Positions 16,346-25,836 of a stretch of 64,000 bases of DNA are shown here, piece after piece (the first letter of the stretch is position 1; each line of letters starts with the position of its first letter). A program made the translations under genes and the position numbers. Source of the DNA: Cyanobacterium sp. Dongsha4 (GTDB lineage Bacteria > Cyanobacteriota > Cyanobacteriia > Cyanobacteriales > Cyanobacteriaceae). The notes under the pieces were generated by a model, which worked only from the letters and a program-made list of their open reading frames with translations, did no database searches and was not told where the DNA came from. The stretch is taken from the NCBI RefSeq assembly GCF_036345015.1, contig NZ_CP084098.1, positions 682,001-746,000 on the forward strand. Direction: 5' to 3'.

Positions 16346-17455
16346 ATGAATGGTAACATCAGAGTCGGCAGTTTATTTGGCATTCCTTTTTATATCAATC
16401 CCTCATGGTTTTTGATTTTAGGGTTAATGACTTTAACTTTTGGTACAGATTTAGCCTATCAAACAAATTTACCCGGTTTAGTTCCTTTTTTATTGGGATT
16501 AGTTGCTTCTTTACTGCTATTTTCTTCCGTTTTAGCCCATGAATTGGGGCATAGTTTTGTAGCAATTAGTCAGGGAATAGAAGTAAAATCAATTACATTG
16601 TTTATTTTTGGGGGTCTAGCCGCCCTTGAAAAAGAGTCTAAAACCCCTGAACAGGCTTTTCTCGTGGCGATCGCAGGTCCTGTGGTCAGTTTAATCCTTT
16701 TTGCGATTTTCCTCATCATAGAAACGAATTTCACTTTACCTATAGCACTACAACTAATAGTATCTCTCTTAGCAACCATTAACCTTGTCTTGGCATTATT
16801 TAATATGATCCCCGGATTACCCTTAGATGGTGGTAATGTATTAAAAGCCATTGTGTGGAAAATTACAGGTAATCCCCAGAAAGGAGTAATTTTTGCGGGG
16901 CGTTTTGGACAGTTTTTTGGTTGGACAGCTATTACTATAGGGGCAATGGGAACATTAGGAGTAATTCCTTTTGGTAATTTTTGGACTGTCTTAATTGGTT
17001 GGTTTTTACTGCAAAATGCGGGAACGGCGGCACAATCTGCCCAATTAGAAGATAAATTGAATCATTACTACGCTAAAGATGCGATTTCTCCCGAAAGTCC
17101 TGTTATTCAAGGTAATTTAACTATCAGACAATTTGTTAACGAATACGTAATTGGCAAACAACCATGGCGTAAATTCCTCGTCACCGATGAAGATGGTATT
17201 TTAACAGGTGTGTTGCATCTGGATGACATAAGAGCGATCGCAACTTCTCAATGGAATGAAGTATTTGTACATCAAGTGATGAAATCAAAAGAAGAAGTAA
17301 AAACCGTTGTGGATACTTTATCTTTATTGGAAGTGGTTAAACTTTTAGAACAACAGCAGGATTTGGAATTAACAGTAGTTAAAGAAAATGGTTTTGTTGT
17401 GGGATTAATTGAGAAACAAGGTATCATTAAGTTTTTACAATCTCAAGTAGCATAA
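16346..17455 (+). CDS. Site-2 protease family (M50) metallopeptidase with CBS domains
   Basis: A 369-residue intramembrane zinc protease. The zinc-binding HELGH motif is at residues 65-69 within a hydrophobic helix, and the third ligand Asp161 is in NMIPGLPLDGGNVLKA. About six membrane spans cover residues 15-225. The C-terminal third (about 235-369) is soluble and resembles two CBS domains, which bind adenine nucleotides in relatives and may gate activity. Such proteases cleave membrane-anchored anti-sigma factors or transcription factors; the substrate here is unknown. It is monocistronic, with a good ribosome-binding site upstream; dnaJ follows 168 bases later on the same strand. Confidence 0.94.
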   Translation: MNGNIRVGSLFGIPFYINPSWFLILGLMTLTFGTDLAYQTNLPGLVPFLLGLVASLLLFSSVLAHELGHSFVAISQGIEVKSITLFIFGGLAALEKESKTPEQAFLVAIAGPVVSLILFAIFLIIETNFTLPIALQLIVSLLATINLVLALFNMIPGLPLDGGNVLKAIVWKITGNPQKGVIFAGRFGQFFGWTAITIGAMGTLGVIPFGNFWTVLIGWFLLQNAGTAAQSAQLEDKLNHYYAKDAISPESPVIQGNLTIRQFVNEYVIGKQPWRKFLVTDEDGILTGVLHLDDIRAIATSQWNEVFVHQVMKSKEEVKTVVDTLSLLEVVKLLEQQQDLELTVVKENGFVVGLIEKQGIIKFLQSQVA

Positions 17456-17623
17456 AAATTCTTACTCATTAGCTCAGTATTATTTTTATTCCATTTTTAT
17501 TTGACAGTATTTTTCTTCTTAGAGAAATCCACAACTCAGGTTAATTGAAACATCAAATCTACGCTAAACTTGGTTAAATACAAAATCTTGCTTTTTCTGG
17601 TTAGGATTGATTAAGTATCGACT

Positions 17624-18613
17624 ATGCAAAATTTACGGACACCAGTGATTAACTATTACCAAGTATTGGGCATTTCTAGTGATGCCTCTCCTGAAGACGT
17701 TAAAAAAGCCTTTCGCACCTTAGCAAGACGCTATCACCCCGATGTTAATCCGGGAGATCAAAATTCTGAGGAAATGTTCAAGCAAATTAATGAAGCCTAC
17801 GACATCCTATCTGATTACACAAAACGTCAACAGTATGATAGTCAATTTCTGGGTGGCAAACGTAGATTTGTTGGTAGTCAAACGAAAAAACGCCCTAGTA
17901 ATGGCTTTCCTTTTCCTAATGCTAATATTGGCGGTTTTTGGCAAGATAATGTTCGATCCTCTAATGGTGCTTCCTCTGGTAATAAAAATTCTACTTATCG
18001 CCCCAATTCTCCTAATATCGGTGATTTTCGTCCGGGGACTACTAAAACCATCAAGTCCACCCCCTCTCCTCGCACCCAACCCAAAGACATTGAGGCTAAA
18101 CTGACTTTACCTCTGACTAAAGCCTATGAAGGGGGAAGGGAAAGAATCAGATTGGAAGATGGGCGATCGCTTGAAGTAGATATGCCACCATGTATGTATC
18201 ATGGGCAAAAAATACGCTTGAAAGGTCAAGGTATTAAAGGAGGAGATTTGTATTTAAAGATTTTAATTGAACCTCATCCCTTTTTCACTCTACAAGGTTC
18301 TGATATTTCCTGTGAAGTTCCTTTGACTCCATCTGAAGCAATAGTTGGAGGTGCGATCGAAGTTCCTACCATTGATGGTTTAGTGAAAATGAATGTTCCT
18401 GCTGGGGTAAAATCAGGACAAAGATTAAAATTAGCCAATAAAGGTTATCCTAATATACGAGGAGAAAGAGGAGATCAATTAGTTATTATTAATATTGTTA
18501 TCCCACCTGAAGTGAGCGAGGAGGAGAAGGAGCTATACGCCAAAATCAGGGAAGTGGAACAATTTAAACCCCGTCAAGATTTTATTGATCTTTATACACA
18601 TACACGATTGTAA
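17624..18613 (+). CDS. DnaJ/CbpA-type co-chaperone without zinc finger
   Basis: A 329-residue Hsp40 co-chaperone that stimulates DnaK ATPase. The J domain spans residues about 10-75 with the HPD tripeptide at 38-40. A Ser/Asn/Gly-rich flexible linker follows (about 85-145). The C-terminal substrate-binding domains start near 155 with EAKLTLPLTKAYEGG and contain GQRLKLANKGYPN. The Cys-rich zinc finger of full DnaJ is absent, placing it with CbpA/DnaJ2 types. Monocistronic: dnaK and grpE are not in the window. A heat-shock CIRCE operator was looked for upstream and not seen. Confidence 0.93.
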   Translation: MQNLRTPVINYYQVLGISSDASPEDVKKAFRTLARRYHPDVNPGDQNSEEMFKQINEAYDILSDYTKRQQYDSQFLGGKRRFVGSQTKKRPSNGFPFPNANIGGFWQDNVRSSNGASSGNKNSTYRPNSPNIGDFRPGTTKTIKSTPSPRTQPKDIEAKLTLPLTKAYEGGRERIRLEDGRSLEVDMPPCMYHGQKIRLKGQGIKGGDLYLKILIEPHPFFTLQGSDISCEVPLTPSEAIVGGAIEVPTIDGLVKMNVPAGVKSGQRLKLANKGYPNIRGERGDQLVIINIVIPPEVSEEEKELYAKIREVEQFKPRQDFIDLYTHTRL

Positions 18614-18764
18614 AAAAAATATAGAATCATCGGGTCAAAGCTAATTACAAATTCCTAAAGGTCTATTGTGTTAGCATCTTAATAAAGAGAAACCATCCTC
18701 TAGTTAAAATTAACTGGATATTCCTACATCCTAAATATAGAGTTTTGAGACGAGTTAATTGAAT

Positions 18765-20030
18765 ATGAAAATTACTAAACGTGGGCTAATTTTGGGAGCA
18801 ACTGCCTTAGCTGTTTCTAGTGTTGCTATGACAGGTATTGGCTTAAGGGTGTCCCAAAGTCAAGCATTTTTTGAAGATAGCCCCAAAGAAATCGTTGATG
18901 AAGTTTGGCAAGTAATTAATAGACAATATGTAGATGCCACTTTTAATGGAGAAGATTGGCGAGGAATTAGACAAGAGTATCTCGACAAGGAATATAGCGA
19001 TAAGGAAGAAGCCTATGAAGCAGTCAAGGAAATGCTGAAGAAGCTCAATGACCCTTATACTCGTTTTATGAATCCTGAAGAGTTTAAGAGTATGCAAATT
19101 GATACTTCAGGAGAGTTAACAGGGGTAGGAATCCAAATCACAAAAGAAGAAGAAACCAATAATATTGTCGTTATTTCTCCCATTGAAGATACTCCTGCGG
19201 CTGAGGCTGGTATTATTTCTAAAGATATTATTCGCAAAGTTGATGGTAAAAATACCGAGGGGATGGAGTTGAATGACGTTGTTTCTCTAATTCGTGGCAA
19301 ACCCGGTACTCAGGTAACGTTAACTATTGAAAGGGAAGGAAAAGTAAAAGATTATACTCTCACTAGAGCCAAAATTGAAATTCATCCTGTAAGAGCAAGA
19401 ATCGAAAATACTCCTAACTTAGGAAAAATTGGCTATATTCGTTTGGTTCAATTTAGTGGTAATGCCGCCCAAGAAATGAAAGATGCGATCGAACTTGGGG
19501 AAAAAGAAAATGTAAATGGTTATATCCTAGATCTGCGATCGAATCCCGGTGGTTTGTTATATTCCAGTGTAGAAATTGCCAGAATGTTTATCGATAAAGG
19601 TCGAATCGTCTCTACTGTTGACAGAGTTGGAGAAGTGGATGTTCACAATGCTAATGGTAGCGTTTTAACCAATAAACCTATTGTTGTTCTCGTCGATGGT
19701 GGTTCTGCTAGTGCCAGTGAAATTCTCTCCGGTGCATTGCAAGATTATCATAGAGCAACAGTTGTGGGAACACAAACTTTTGGTAAAGGTTTAGTACAAT
19801 CGGTCAGAGGCTTAGGGGATGGTTCAGGATTAGCGGTAACTATCGCTAAATATCTAACTCCAAAGGGCAGAGACATCAATAAAGAAGGAATAACTCCTGA
19901 TGTTGTCTATGAAATGACAGATGCGGAAAAAGAAGTTCTGATCCAAGACCGTGATAAAATCGGTACTCCAGAAGATGCTCAATATCGCAAAGCCTTAGAA
20001 ATACTTTCCCAACAGGTGGCGAAAAAATAA
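18765..20030 (+). CDS. Carboxyl-terminal processing protease (S41)
   Basis: A 421-residue periplasmic or lumenal serine protease of the CtpA/CtpC group. I chose the ATG at 18765; an in-frame TTG at 18759 would add two residues. The N-terminus MKITKRGLILGATALAVSSV is an export signal or anchor. A PDZ domain occupies about residues 100-190 (GELTGVGIQI, PAAEAGI). The catalytic domain carries the Ser316-Lys341 dyad in GGSASASEI and TFGKGLVQS, with the conserved 25-residue spacing. Family members mature photosystem II D1 (CtpA) or act in envelope quality control (CtpB/C); I cannot say which paralogue this is. It is followed by repeats and a convergent gene. Confidence 0.93.
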   Translation: MKITKRGLILGATALAVSSVAMTGIGLRVSQSQAFFEDSPKEIVDEVWQVINRQYVDATFNGEDWRGIRQEYLDKEYSDKEEAYEAVKEMLKKLNDPYTRFMNPEEFKSMQIDTSGELTGVGIQITKEEETNNIVVISPIEDTPAAEAGIISKDIIRKVDGKNTEGMELNDVVSLIRGKPGTQVTLTIEREGKVKDYTLTRAKIEIHPVRARIENTPNLGKIGYIRLVQFSGNAAQEMKDAIELGEKENVNGYILDLRSNPGGLLYSSVEIARMFIDKGRIVSTVDRVGEVDVHNANGSVLTNKPIVVLVDGGSASASEILSGALQDYHRATVVGTQTFGKGLVQSVRGLGDGSGLAVTIAKYLTPKGRDINKEGITPDVVYEMTDAEKEVLIQDRDKIGTPEDAQYRKALEILSQQVAKK

Positions 20031-20302
20031 TTAATAGGTTACAGGTTTCAGGTGTTAGGGGATTGGGGTATTGGGGTGTTAGGGAAGCGTGTTAATTAAA
20101 CACTTTTGCCCCTTGCCTCGCCTGAGTTCGATGATAAAAACCCTGTAGAGTAAAGCATAAGAGGGATCATTAACTCTCTTGATACCGATAAAAACTATTA
20201 AACTTAGAAAAAAAGATGTAAAATCAATTTGTTTATTATTTTTGTCAATACACCTAAGTTTTAACTCCGAACTCCGAACTCAGGTTGCCTCTTGCCCTTT
20301 TC
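20031..20302. repeat. Composite repeat remnants between convergent genes
   Basis: The 274-base spacer holds TTACAGGTTTCAGGTGTTAG, GGGGATTGGGGTATTGGGG, TTTTGCCCCTTGCC, CCTGAGTTCGATGATAAAAA (related to repeats B and C), then AACTCCGAACTCCGAACTC and GCCTCTTGCCC. A short open frame across 20179-20385 is mostly repeat and antisense to the next gene, so I do not call it. Confidence 0.65.
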
Positions 20303-20304
20303 AA

Positions 20305-21279
20305 TCAATTAAGAGAATAAATTTTGCCGTCAATCAGAATACGACTAATACCTTTTGCTTTGAGGTAGATAGAGGTTTTCTGTAACATTTTACCGTCAGG
20401 CACTTTGATGACCTTTCCTTTGCGATCGCAAAATCGTTTAGCAACTTTATGATTATCGAAAATAGGTAGGGTTAATTGTAAAATTTCTGACCCGGGTATT
20501 TTCCCCAGATGTCCAAAATCTTTGAGGGGCTTAGTCACCAACTCCGCATAACGATCAATCACAAGATAACAAACTTTAGGGAAAGTAGCATTTTCTAGGG
20601 GTAGCACTTGTAACTGACTTTCGGCAATAGGATTAGAAACAATGAGTTTTTTCTCTATTTCTTCATCCTCGAAATCTTCCTCGGCTTCTTCATCTTCTTC
20701 TATGTCTTCTATTTCATCTTCCATATCCTCTCCATACATTGCCGCCAAAACTTGGACAGACTCTAATACTTCTTCCTCCTCTTCGTTAATTTCTATTTCT
20801 TCTGATTGTGCCTCTAGTATCACATGATTAGCTGTTTTATCTTTTTCCTTAAGTTGTATTTTTGGGGTTACGGAAATGTTCTCTTGATGAAGAGAAATTG
20901 TTTTTAATTCCTGTGTTTCTGAAGATAAAGATAAATTCTCGTTTTCGTCTTCAAAATATAAATTTAACTGTGCCTCTTCTTGATCTTGTTTAATGGTGCT
21001 AGAATCCTCATCAATATCATTTTCCATAGCATCTTTGGAGGAGTGATCGATTATTTTTTCCTCCATTTCCTCCTCGGGGTTTTTTGTGGTACGTGCTAAA
21101 CGTTTTTCTTGAATTAAATCTTCGTATTCCGTTTCCGTGAGACTATTTTTAAGAAAACGACTCACTGTAGAACTGCTTACCCCAAAACGTACCGCCAATG
21201 TTGAGGTTGTCTCGTTGGTATTGCGATATAAAGATAATATTTCTTGGCGATCGCCATCGGATAATTTTCTTGGACTCAT
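20305..21279 (-). CDS. HTH protein with long acidic linker, function unknown
   Basis: A 324-residue protein in three parts. Residues 1-50 (MSPRKLSDGDRQEILSLYRN onward) form a helix-turn-helix like the N-terminus of IS630-type transposases or resolvases, with STLAVRFGVSSSTVSRFLK as the likely recognition unit. Residues about 60-225 are highly acidic, with many Glu/Asp runs and little predicted fold. Residues about 230-324 form a compact basic/hydrophobic domain (KVCYLVIDRYAELVTKPLKD, then ILIDGKIYSLN at the end). No DDE catalytic domain is present, so it is not a transposase. It is probably a cyanobacterial DNA-binding protein. Divergent from carA with 207 bases between. Confidence 0.8.
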   Translation of the reverse strand: MSPRKLSDGDRQEILSLYRNTNETTSTLAVRFGVSSSTVSRFLKNSLTETEYEDLIQEKRLARTTKNPEEEMEEKIIDHSSKDAMENDIDEDSSTIKQDQEEAQLNLYFEDENENLSLSSETQELKTISLHQENISVTPKIQLKEKDKTANHVILEAQSEEIEINEEEEEVLESVQVLAAMYGEDMEDEIEDIEEDEEAEEDFEDEEIEKKLIVSNPIAESQLQVLPLENATFPKVCYLVIDRYAELVTKPLKDFGHLGKIPGSEILQLTLPIFDNHKVAKRFCDRKGKVIKVPDGKMLQKTSIYLKAKGISRILIDGKIYSLN

Positions 21280-21486
21280 AATCTCAACCCTACCCCAATT
21301 AATTAAGCGTCTAACTCAAACAAACTATTGCCATTATTAATGTGACTGATATTAGTTATGTTTGTCAAGAATAGCTCAAATAACAGTAGCATAGAAACGT
21401 TAAATTAGTGTATGTTGATGAGGATGAGAATAAATAATCAACCACGAGAATTGTTAAGTAAAATATAAAATCCATCACCACTGCTT

Positions 21487-22626
21487 ATGTCTATTTTTAG
21501 TTTTAAACCAGCATTGTTAGTTTTAGCAGACGGCACTGCCTATCAGGGTTACTCCTGCGGCGCTACAGGAACAACTTTTGGAGAGGTTGTTTTCAACACG
21601 GGAATGACAGGTTATCAAGAAGTGATGACAGACCCCAGTTACTGCGGACAAATAGTTACTTTTACTTATCCTGAATTGGGAAATACAGGAATTAACCCAG
21701 AAGATGATGAATCCCATCAACCCCACATTAAAGGTGTTATTGCCCGTAATATATGCGATCGCCCCAGTAATTGGCGTTCTACCCAATCCCTTCCAGACTA
21801 TCTAAAACAACATAATATTATTGCTATCTACGGCATCGACACCCGTGACCTAACTCGCCGTTTACGCATCTCTGGTGCGATGAATGGAGCTATATCCACA
21901 GAAACCCTAGATCCAGAAGAATTATTAATTCAACTTCGTACAGTGCCTTCTATGGCAGGTTTAAACCTTGTTAAAGAAGTGACCACCAAAGAAGTTTACG
22001 AATGGCATGAAAGCACGAATTCTGAATGGGAATTTAGTCCTAAAGCCAGTTTAGCGGATAAGGAAAAATATACAGTAGTTGCCATCGATTTTGGTATCAA
22101 ACGTAATATTCTTCGCCGTCTAGCGAGTTATGGTTGTAAAGTAATTGTTGTTCCTGCTAATACCTCCCCCGAAGAAATCCTCAAATATAATCCTGATGGT
22201 ATATTCCTCTCCAACGGACCGGGGGACCCCTCTGCGGTAGCCGAAGGTATTGCCACAGCAAAAGCTCTTTTAGAGGCGAAAAAGCCCACTTTCGGGATTT
22301 GTATGGGACATCAAATTCTTGGTTTATCTCTAGGGGCACAAACCTTTAAACTAAAATTCGGACATAGAGGTTTAAACCAACCTGCAGGATTAAAACAAAA
22401 AGTAGAAATTACCAGCCAAAATCATGGTTTTGCGGTGACAGAAGAATCTTTAGGGGCGGATGTAGAAATAACCCATCTCAACCTTAATGATCATACTGTG
22501 GCAGGTTTGAAACACAAGAATCTACCATTTTTCTCAGTACAATATCATCCTGAAGCAAGTCCAGGCCCTCATGATGCTGATTATTTGTTTGAACAATTTG
22601 TAAAATTAATGAGGGATAATAAATAA
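21487..22626 (+). CDS. carA: Carbamoyl-phosphate synthase small subunit
   Basis: This subunit hydrolyses glutamine and channels ammonia to CarB, making carbamoyl phosphate for pyrimidines and arginine. The 379-residue length is typical. The N-terminal domain ([32 protein letters not shown]) is followed by a class I amidotransferase domain with [14 protein letters not shown]-like sequence near 195, [10 protein letters not shown], Cys272 in [15 protein letters not shown], and a His-Glu pair in [12 protein letters not shown]. carB is not adjacent, as is common in cyanobacteria. Its stop codon is followed immediately by dispersed repeat C. No clear NtcA or Arg-box site was seen upstream. Confidence 0.96.
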   Translation: MSIFSFKPALLVLADGTAYQGYSCGATGTTFGEVVFNTGMTGYQEVMTDPSYCGQIVTFTYPELGNTGINPEDDESHQPHIKGVIARNICDRPSNWRSTQSLPDYLKQHNIIAIYGIDTRDLTRRLRISGAMNGAISTETLDPEELLIQLRTVPSMAGLNLVKEVTTKEVYEWHESTNSEWEFSPKASLADKEKYTVVAIDFGIKRNILRRLASYGCKVIVVPANTSPEEILKYNPDGIFLSNGPGDPSAVAEGIATAKALLEAKKPTFGICMGHQILGLSLGAQTFKLKFGHRGLNQPAGLKQKVEITSQNHGFAVTEESLGADVEITHLNLNDHTVAGLKHKNLPFFSVQYHPEASPGPHDADYLFEQFVKLMRDNK

Positions 22627-22672
22627 CCTGAGTTTGGGATAAATTTTTATCTATGAGTGATGGCGACAAGGG
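22626..22672 (+). repeat. Dispersed repeat C, copy 1
   Basis: ACCTGAGTTTGGGATAAATT, then TTTATCTATGAGTGATGGCG and ACAAGGG. It is nearly identical to 55386-55432, and its first base overlaps the last base of the carA stop codon. Confidence 0.8.
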
Positions 22673-22846
22673 CAAAAGGCAAAGTTAAAAGGGCAATGGG
22701 CAAAGGTAAATAATGTTGGGGTGAATAATTAAAAACTCCGAACACTCATTACTCGTTACTTATTACTTTCTCCCAACACCCACAACCTGAAACCTGACAC
22801 CTCCGAACTCGTTTCTCCCCAACACCCCAATACCCGAGCTACCCCT
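22667..22846 (+). repeat. Composite heptamer repeat element (forward orientation)
   Basis: The modules in order are AAGGGCAAAAGGCAAAG, GGGCAATGGGCAAAGG, TAAATAATG, AAAAACTCCGAAC, TCATTACTCGTTACTTATTA, CCCAACACCCACAACC, TGAAACCTGACACCTCCGAA, CTCGTTTCTCCCC, AACACCCCAATACCCG. It fills the gap between convergent carA and the CIA30 gene. Confidence 0.8.
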
Positions 22847-23851
22847 CTATGACATCACTTTTAAAGGTGAATTGATGGCATAATCTTTCCATTTATCTTG
22901 ATTATCCATCAAAATTAGTTGGGGCGAATTTTGCTTACCATAGGCTTTGATGGAATCTATTTCTAAGCTGAAAACACCTGCCCGAAAAGTGGGATTATAT
23001 GCACCATCATATTCAAATTTACTCAACATTAGCTGTAAAGAGTAAACTTTGGTTTGATCAAATTTATCTGCATTGATGGTTTTCGCCCGAAATACAGGTA
23101 TTAAATCTCTGAAAGGTATATCAATAGTCATCCAAACATTCGCAATCGTATTAAAGGAATAACAATAACTGATACCGTCCCATTTTCCCTCACAACGGGT
23201 AATAAATTTGTATCTATTTCCATCTCCTTGTACTCTCAATCGGATACCCTCATAAGCCGATAAATCCCAAGGGGGATTAAAATTTTTGCTTCTCACAGAC
23301 ACAAAACCGCCGTTGTTATCTGTCGAGACGTTGCCAGTAAAGATGGCTTTATCTTCCTTAAAAAATAAGTTACTACTACTCACTCCTCCCATTACCACAT
23401 CATCTACTGCACCCCAAATATATCTCTGATTTTCATTGCTATGGCGTAAGTCACATAAAATGATTTCACTGGGAAAAAGTTGTTGATTAATCAGATTGAT
23501 TAAATTATTAATACCAGGTTGAGGAAAACAAAAAATGCGATCGACTCTTTCCAATAAATGGGGTGATAAACTGTCTTGGAGAAAGTTGATTTTTATAATT
23601 TCAGTTTGTTCAGAAGGATTAAGATTAAACGAAGATGTGTTAAGAATACGCAGAGGTATATTTTGTTTTTGAAGATTGTTGAGGGTTTCTTGGGCTAAAG
23701 GACTATGATCATAACAAATTAGAGTAAAATTCATGGTTGAAATTAGAGGTGAAGTTTTGTGTTGAGAAATATTGAAAAAATTTGTAAAACAGTTAAAAAA
23801 AGGAATAACCTCAAAAAAAGTAAGAGTTTCCCATAATTGTTTGATGTTCAT
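22847..23851 (-). CDS. CIA30-family protein with short N-terminal domain
   Basis: A 334-residue protein. Residues about 140-325 form the CIA30 (complex I intermediate-associated protein 30) beta-sandwich: WGAVDDVVMGGVSSS, FTGNVSTDNNGGFVSVRS, WDLSAYEGIRLRVQGDG and the closing FSLEIDSIKAYG are readable. In cyanobacteria this domain is often attached to an NAD(P)-binding Rossmann domain; here the N-terminal 140 residues keep only a weak beta-alpha pattern (MNFTLICYDHSP..., IFCFPQPG) without a GxxGxxG motif, so it may be a remnant. The ATG used gives a 39-residue lead-in, and an internal Met (MNFTLIC) is an alternative start. Role unknown, possibly assembly of a membrane complex. Confidence 0.85.
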   Translation of the reverse strand: MNIKQLWETLTFFEVIPFFNCFTNFFNISQHKTSPLISTMNFTLICYDHSPLAQETLNNLQKQNIPLRILNTSSFNLNPSEQTEIIKINFLQDSLSPHLLERVDRIFCFPQPGINNLINLINQQLFPSEIILCDLRHSNENQRYIWGAVDDVVMGGVSSSNLFFKEDKAIFTGNVSTDNNGGFVSVRSKNFNPPWDLSAYEGIRLRVQGDGNRYKFITRCEGKWDGISYCYSFNTIANVWMTIDIPFRDLIPVFRAKTINADKFDQTKVYSLQLMLSKFEYDGAYNPTFRAGVFSLEIDSIKAYGKQNSPQLILMDNQDKWKDYAINSPLKVMS

Positions 23852-23972
23852 AACTTAAAATTATTTCAGTAAACCATAAGAATATTTGACTTAACTAAGT
23901 TTTAGCCTGATTGTGGTTTTAATTTCACTATTTTCATTAATAACGGGCTTAAGAGTTAAAAAAAGTAAAGTT

Positions 23973-24704
23973 TTAAGCGACTAAATAAGAACCCAAAGAA
24001 TAAATACCAAAAATTAGTAATATCGCTCCACTAATAGGATTAATCCACTGGGTAATAACTCGTAAATTTAATAAACTTTTTAATGTGCCTGTAAATGTAC
24101 CTGCTAATATCAAAGGAAAAACATATCCAATTGCATAACTTACCAGTAATAAAGAACTTAAAAATATATTTTCGCTACTGGCAACAAAAGCTAATAGTGT
24201 TATCAAAACAGGGGTACTACATGGAGAGGCAATTAAACCAAAAGTTAGTCCTAGAAGATAGGATTTAAGGCTATTAGGAAAGTTATCTTTTACCCAATTA
24301 CTAGCATCCCAATTAGGAAATTTTAAAGGTACTATTTCTAATAAATTTAAACCCATTAAAATTGCGATCGCACTTACAAATATTGGTAATCCAGTACCAA
24401 TTTGACCATAAACCCTACCTAATAAAGCGGCGAAAACTCCCAACAAAGCAAGAGTTGTCGCTAATCCTAAAGCAAAATACGCTGATTGCAAAAAAGAAGA
24501 TAATCTCCCTTTACTTTCATAACCGCCAATATAAGCAATAGTTAGAGGAAGCATCGATAACATACAAGGAGTTAAACTGGTGATTAAACCAGTTACAAAA
24601 ATAATCAAAAAACTAAAAATAGAGACTTGATGTAATTGATTATTAACTAATTCGTTGGCAAACTGTTGTAGATAATAAAGTTGATTAGAAAAAGACTCTA
24701 ACAT
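23973..24704 (-). CDS. ccdA: Cytochrome c biogenesis protein CcdA
   Basis: A 243-residue membrane thiol-disulfide transporter that carries electrons from stromal-side thioredoxin across the membrane to keep apocytochrome c thiols reduced. Six hydrophobic spans are evident. The two redox cysteines lie in LTPCMLSMLP and ASPCSTPVL, in the first and fourth spans, as expected for CcdA and the DsbD core. It acts with CcsB/CcsA in system II cytochrome c assembly; those genes are not in this window. Monocistronic on the minus strand, 121 bases upstream of the CIA30 gene. Confidence 0.94.
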   Translation of the reverse strand: MLESFSNQLYYLQQFANELVNNQLHQVSIFSFLIIFVTGLITSLTPCMLSMLPLTIAYIGGYESKGRLSSFLQSAYFALGLATTLALLGVFAALLGRVYGQIGTGLPIFVSAIAILMGLNLLEIVPLKFPNWDASNWVKDNFPNSLKSYLLGLTFGLIASPCSTPVLITLLAFVASSENIFLSSLLLVSYAIGYVFPLILAGTFTGTLKSLLNLRVITQWINPISGAILLIFGIYSLGSYLVA

Positions 24705-25180
24705 ATTTATTTTTTTACGATTAGAATATTGACTGCTTTTGCCCTAATCTATGATACACCGACAGAAGCTAAGACGCATTTATCCATATGATTTAGTGTT
24801 ATTTATTTTGGTCCAAAATATGAAAATAAAATTTATTACTGATTATTTTATCTCGCTACCAAAAATTTCCATTATTGTCAATTCTCTATAAGTATTTTGA
24901 ATTAGATTGATCTTAATCAAATAGATATTGAATTTTATAAAAATAAATTATAAGATTAAAGATGGATAGAATTTTGATGTAGTGTTATTCAAAAACTATT
25001 GCAATTATCTAAGAAAAGCAAATATATTTTAAATAAATATTCTTCGCAAACACGTAACATTTATTGCTAAGTAAAGATTGCAAAAAAAATATTTTGTATA
25101 ATAATAAAAAACAAAATTATATAGATTAAATCAATTTAATTAGATTTAAAACGCCATTAAATTTAAGCTAAATAAAAATC
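24705..25180. other. Gene-free, very AT-rich spacer
   Basis: 476 bases separate the divergent ccdA and the unknown gene at 25181. It is nearly all A/T with no repeat family member. A TATAAT hexamer at 25097-25102 could be the -10 element for the 25181 gene, but no good -35 lies at the right distance. I see nothing else. Confidence 0.5.
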
Positions 25181-25723
25181 ATGTCTAAAACTAAAACTCA
25201 AGAAGAAAAAAATTTAGAGGAGAAAAAACTAAGAGAAATATTGATACTTCTTGATCAACTTTTTCGTAGAGAAGAAGCTACAGCAAAAGGAATTGTTGGC
25301 TGTCTCTATGATATTGCCACTATCAATTTAATTAATAAGTATTGTCCACTATGGGGAATCAACGCAACTCTCAAATATCTAACTCGTTTTCCTCGCCCTT
25401 TAGCCAAATCTTTGGGAGTAAAACTATATTTACAACCCAAATGTCCTCAATTAATAACAGATTGGTTATATAGCCTTGTTGAGTTTCCCGAAAAACAAAC
25501 TACTGCTATTGAACCTGAAATAATAGAAACAGAATTGTTGCCAACTATTAGAAAAAACCGTTTAGAAATAGAATCTTTAAGACATAAAGTAAAACTTTTA
25601 ACGGGTACTTTAGTGACAACTTTTATCTTGTTTAGTAGTGGTTTTGCTTGGGTATCTTACAATTTACAAATGAATCCTATGGAGTTATTAACTACTTCTA
25701 CATTCATAGAAAATGAAAAGTAG
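25181..25723 (+). CDS. Unknown protein with C-terminal membrane anchor
   Basis: A 180-residue protein that I do not recognise. The first 30 residues are strongly charged (MSKTKTQEEKNLEEKKLREI) and probably helical. Residues about 35-105 form a compact domain with three Cys (GIVGCLYD, NKYCPLWG, PKCPQL) and the basic LTRFPRPLAKSLG. Residues about 139-158 (LTGTLVTTFILFSSGFAWVS) are a single hydrophobic span, so the bulk would face the cytoplasm with a short tail outside. It lies alone between ccdA and the convergent petC. No function is suggested. Confidence 0.7.
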   Translation: MSKTKTQEEKNLEEKKLREILILLDQLFRREEATAKGIVGCLYDIATINLINKYCPLWGINATLKYLTRFPRPLAKSLGVKLYLQPKCPQLITDWLYSLVEFPEKQTTAIEPEIIETELLPTIRKNRLEIESLRHKVKLLTGTLVTTFILFSSGFAWVSYNLQMNPMELLTTSTFIENEK

Positions 25724-25731
25724 CTATCATC

Positions 25732-25761
25732 TCTGTTCAACGAATGTCTGTTCAACGAATG
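25732..25761 (+). repeat. Exact 15-bp tandem duplication
   Basis: TCTGTTCAACGAATG occurs twice in a row (25732-25746 and 25747-25761), directly after the stop of the preceding gene. GTTCAACGAAG at 15091 and GTTCAACGTAG at 61838 are partial matches. Confidence 0.85.
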
Positions 25762-25836
25762 ACAAGTTACCCCGATTCTTTAGCAAGAAAAAATCGCTGA
25801 TTCAGATAAATTCCTAATTCCTAATTTTTCAAGGAT

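Noticed and set aside
17480-17623. Heat-shock CIRCE operator before dnaJ
   Set aside because: No TTAGCACTC-N9-GAGTGCTAA or close variant is present.
20179-20385. Short plus-strand open frame
   Set aside because: It runs through repeat sequence and into the antisense of the HTH gene; no family features.
20642-20827. Serine-rich plus-strand open frame
   Set aside because: It is the antisense of the acidic Glu/Asp codon run in the HTH protein.
20305-21279. Transposase or insertion sequence
   Set aside because: Only the HTH resembles a transposase; there is no DDE domain and no terminal inverted repeats.
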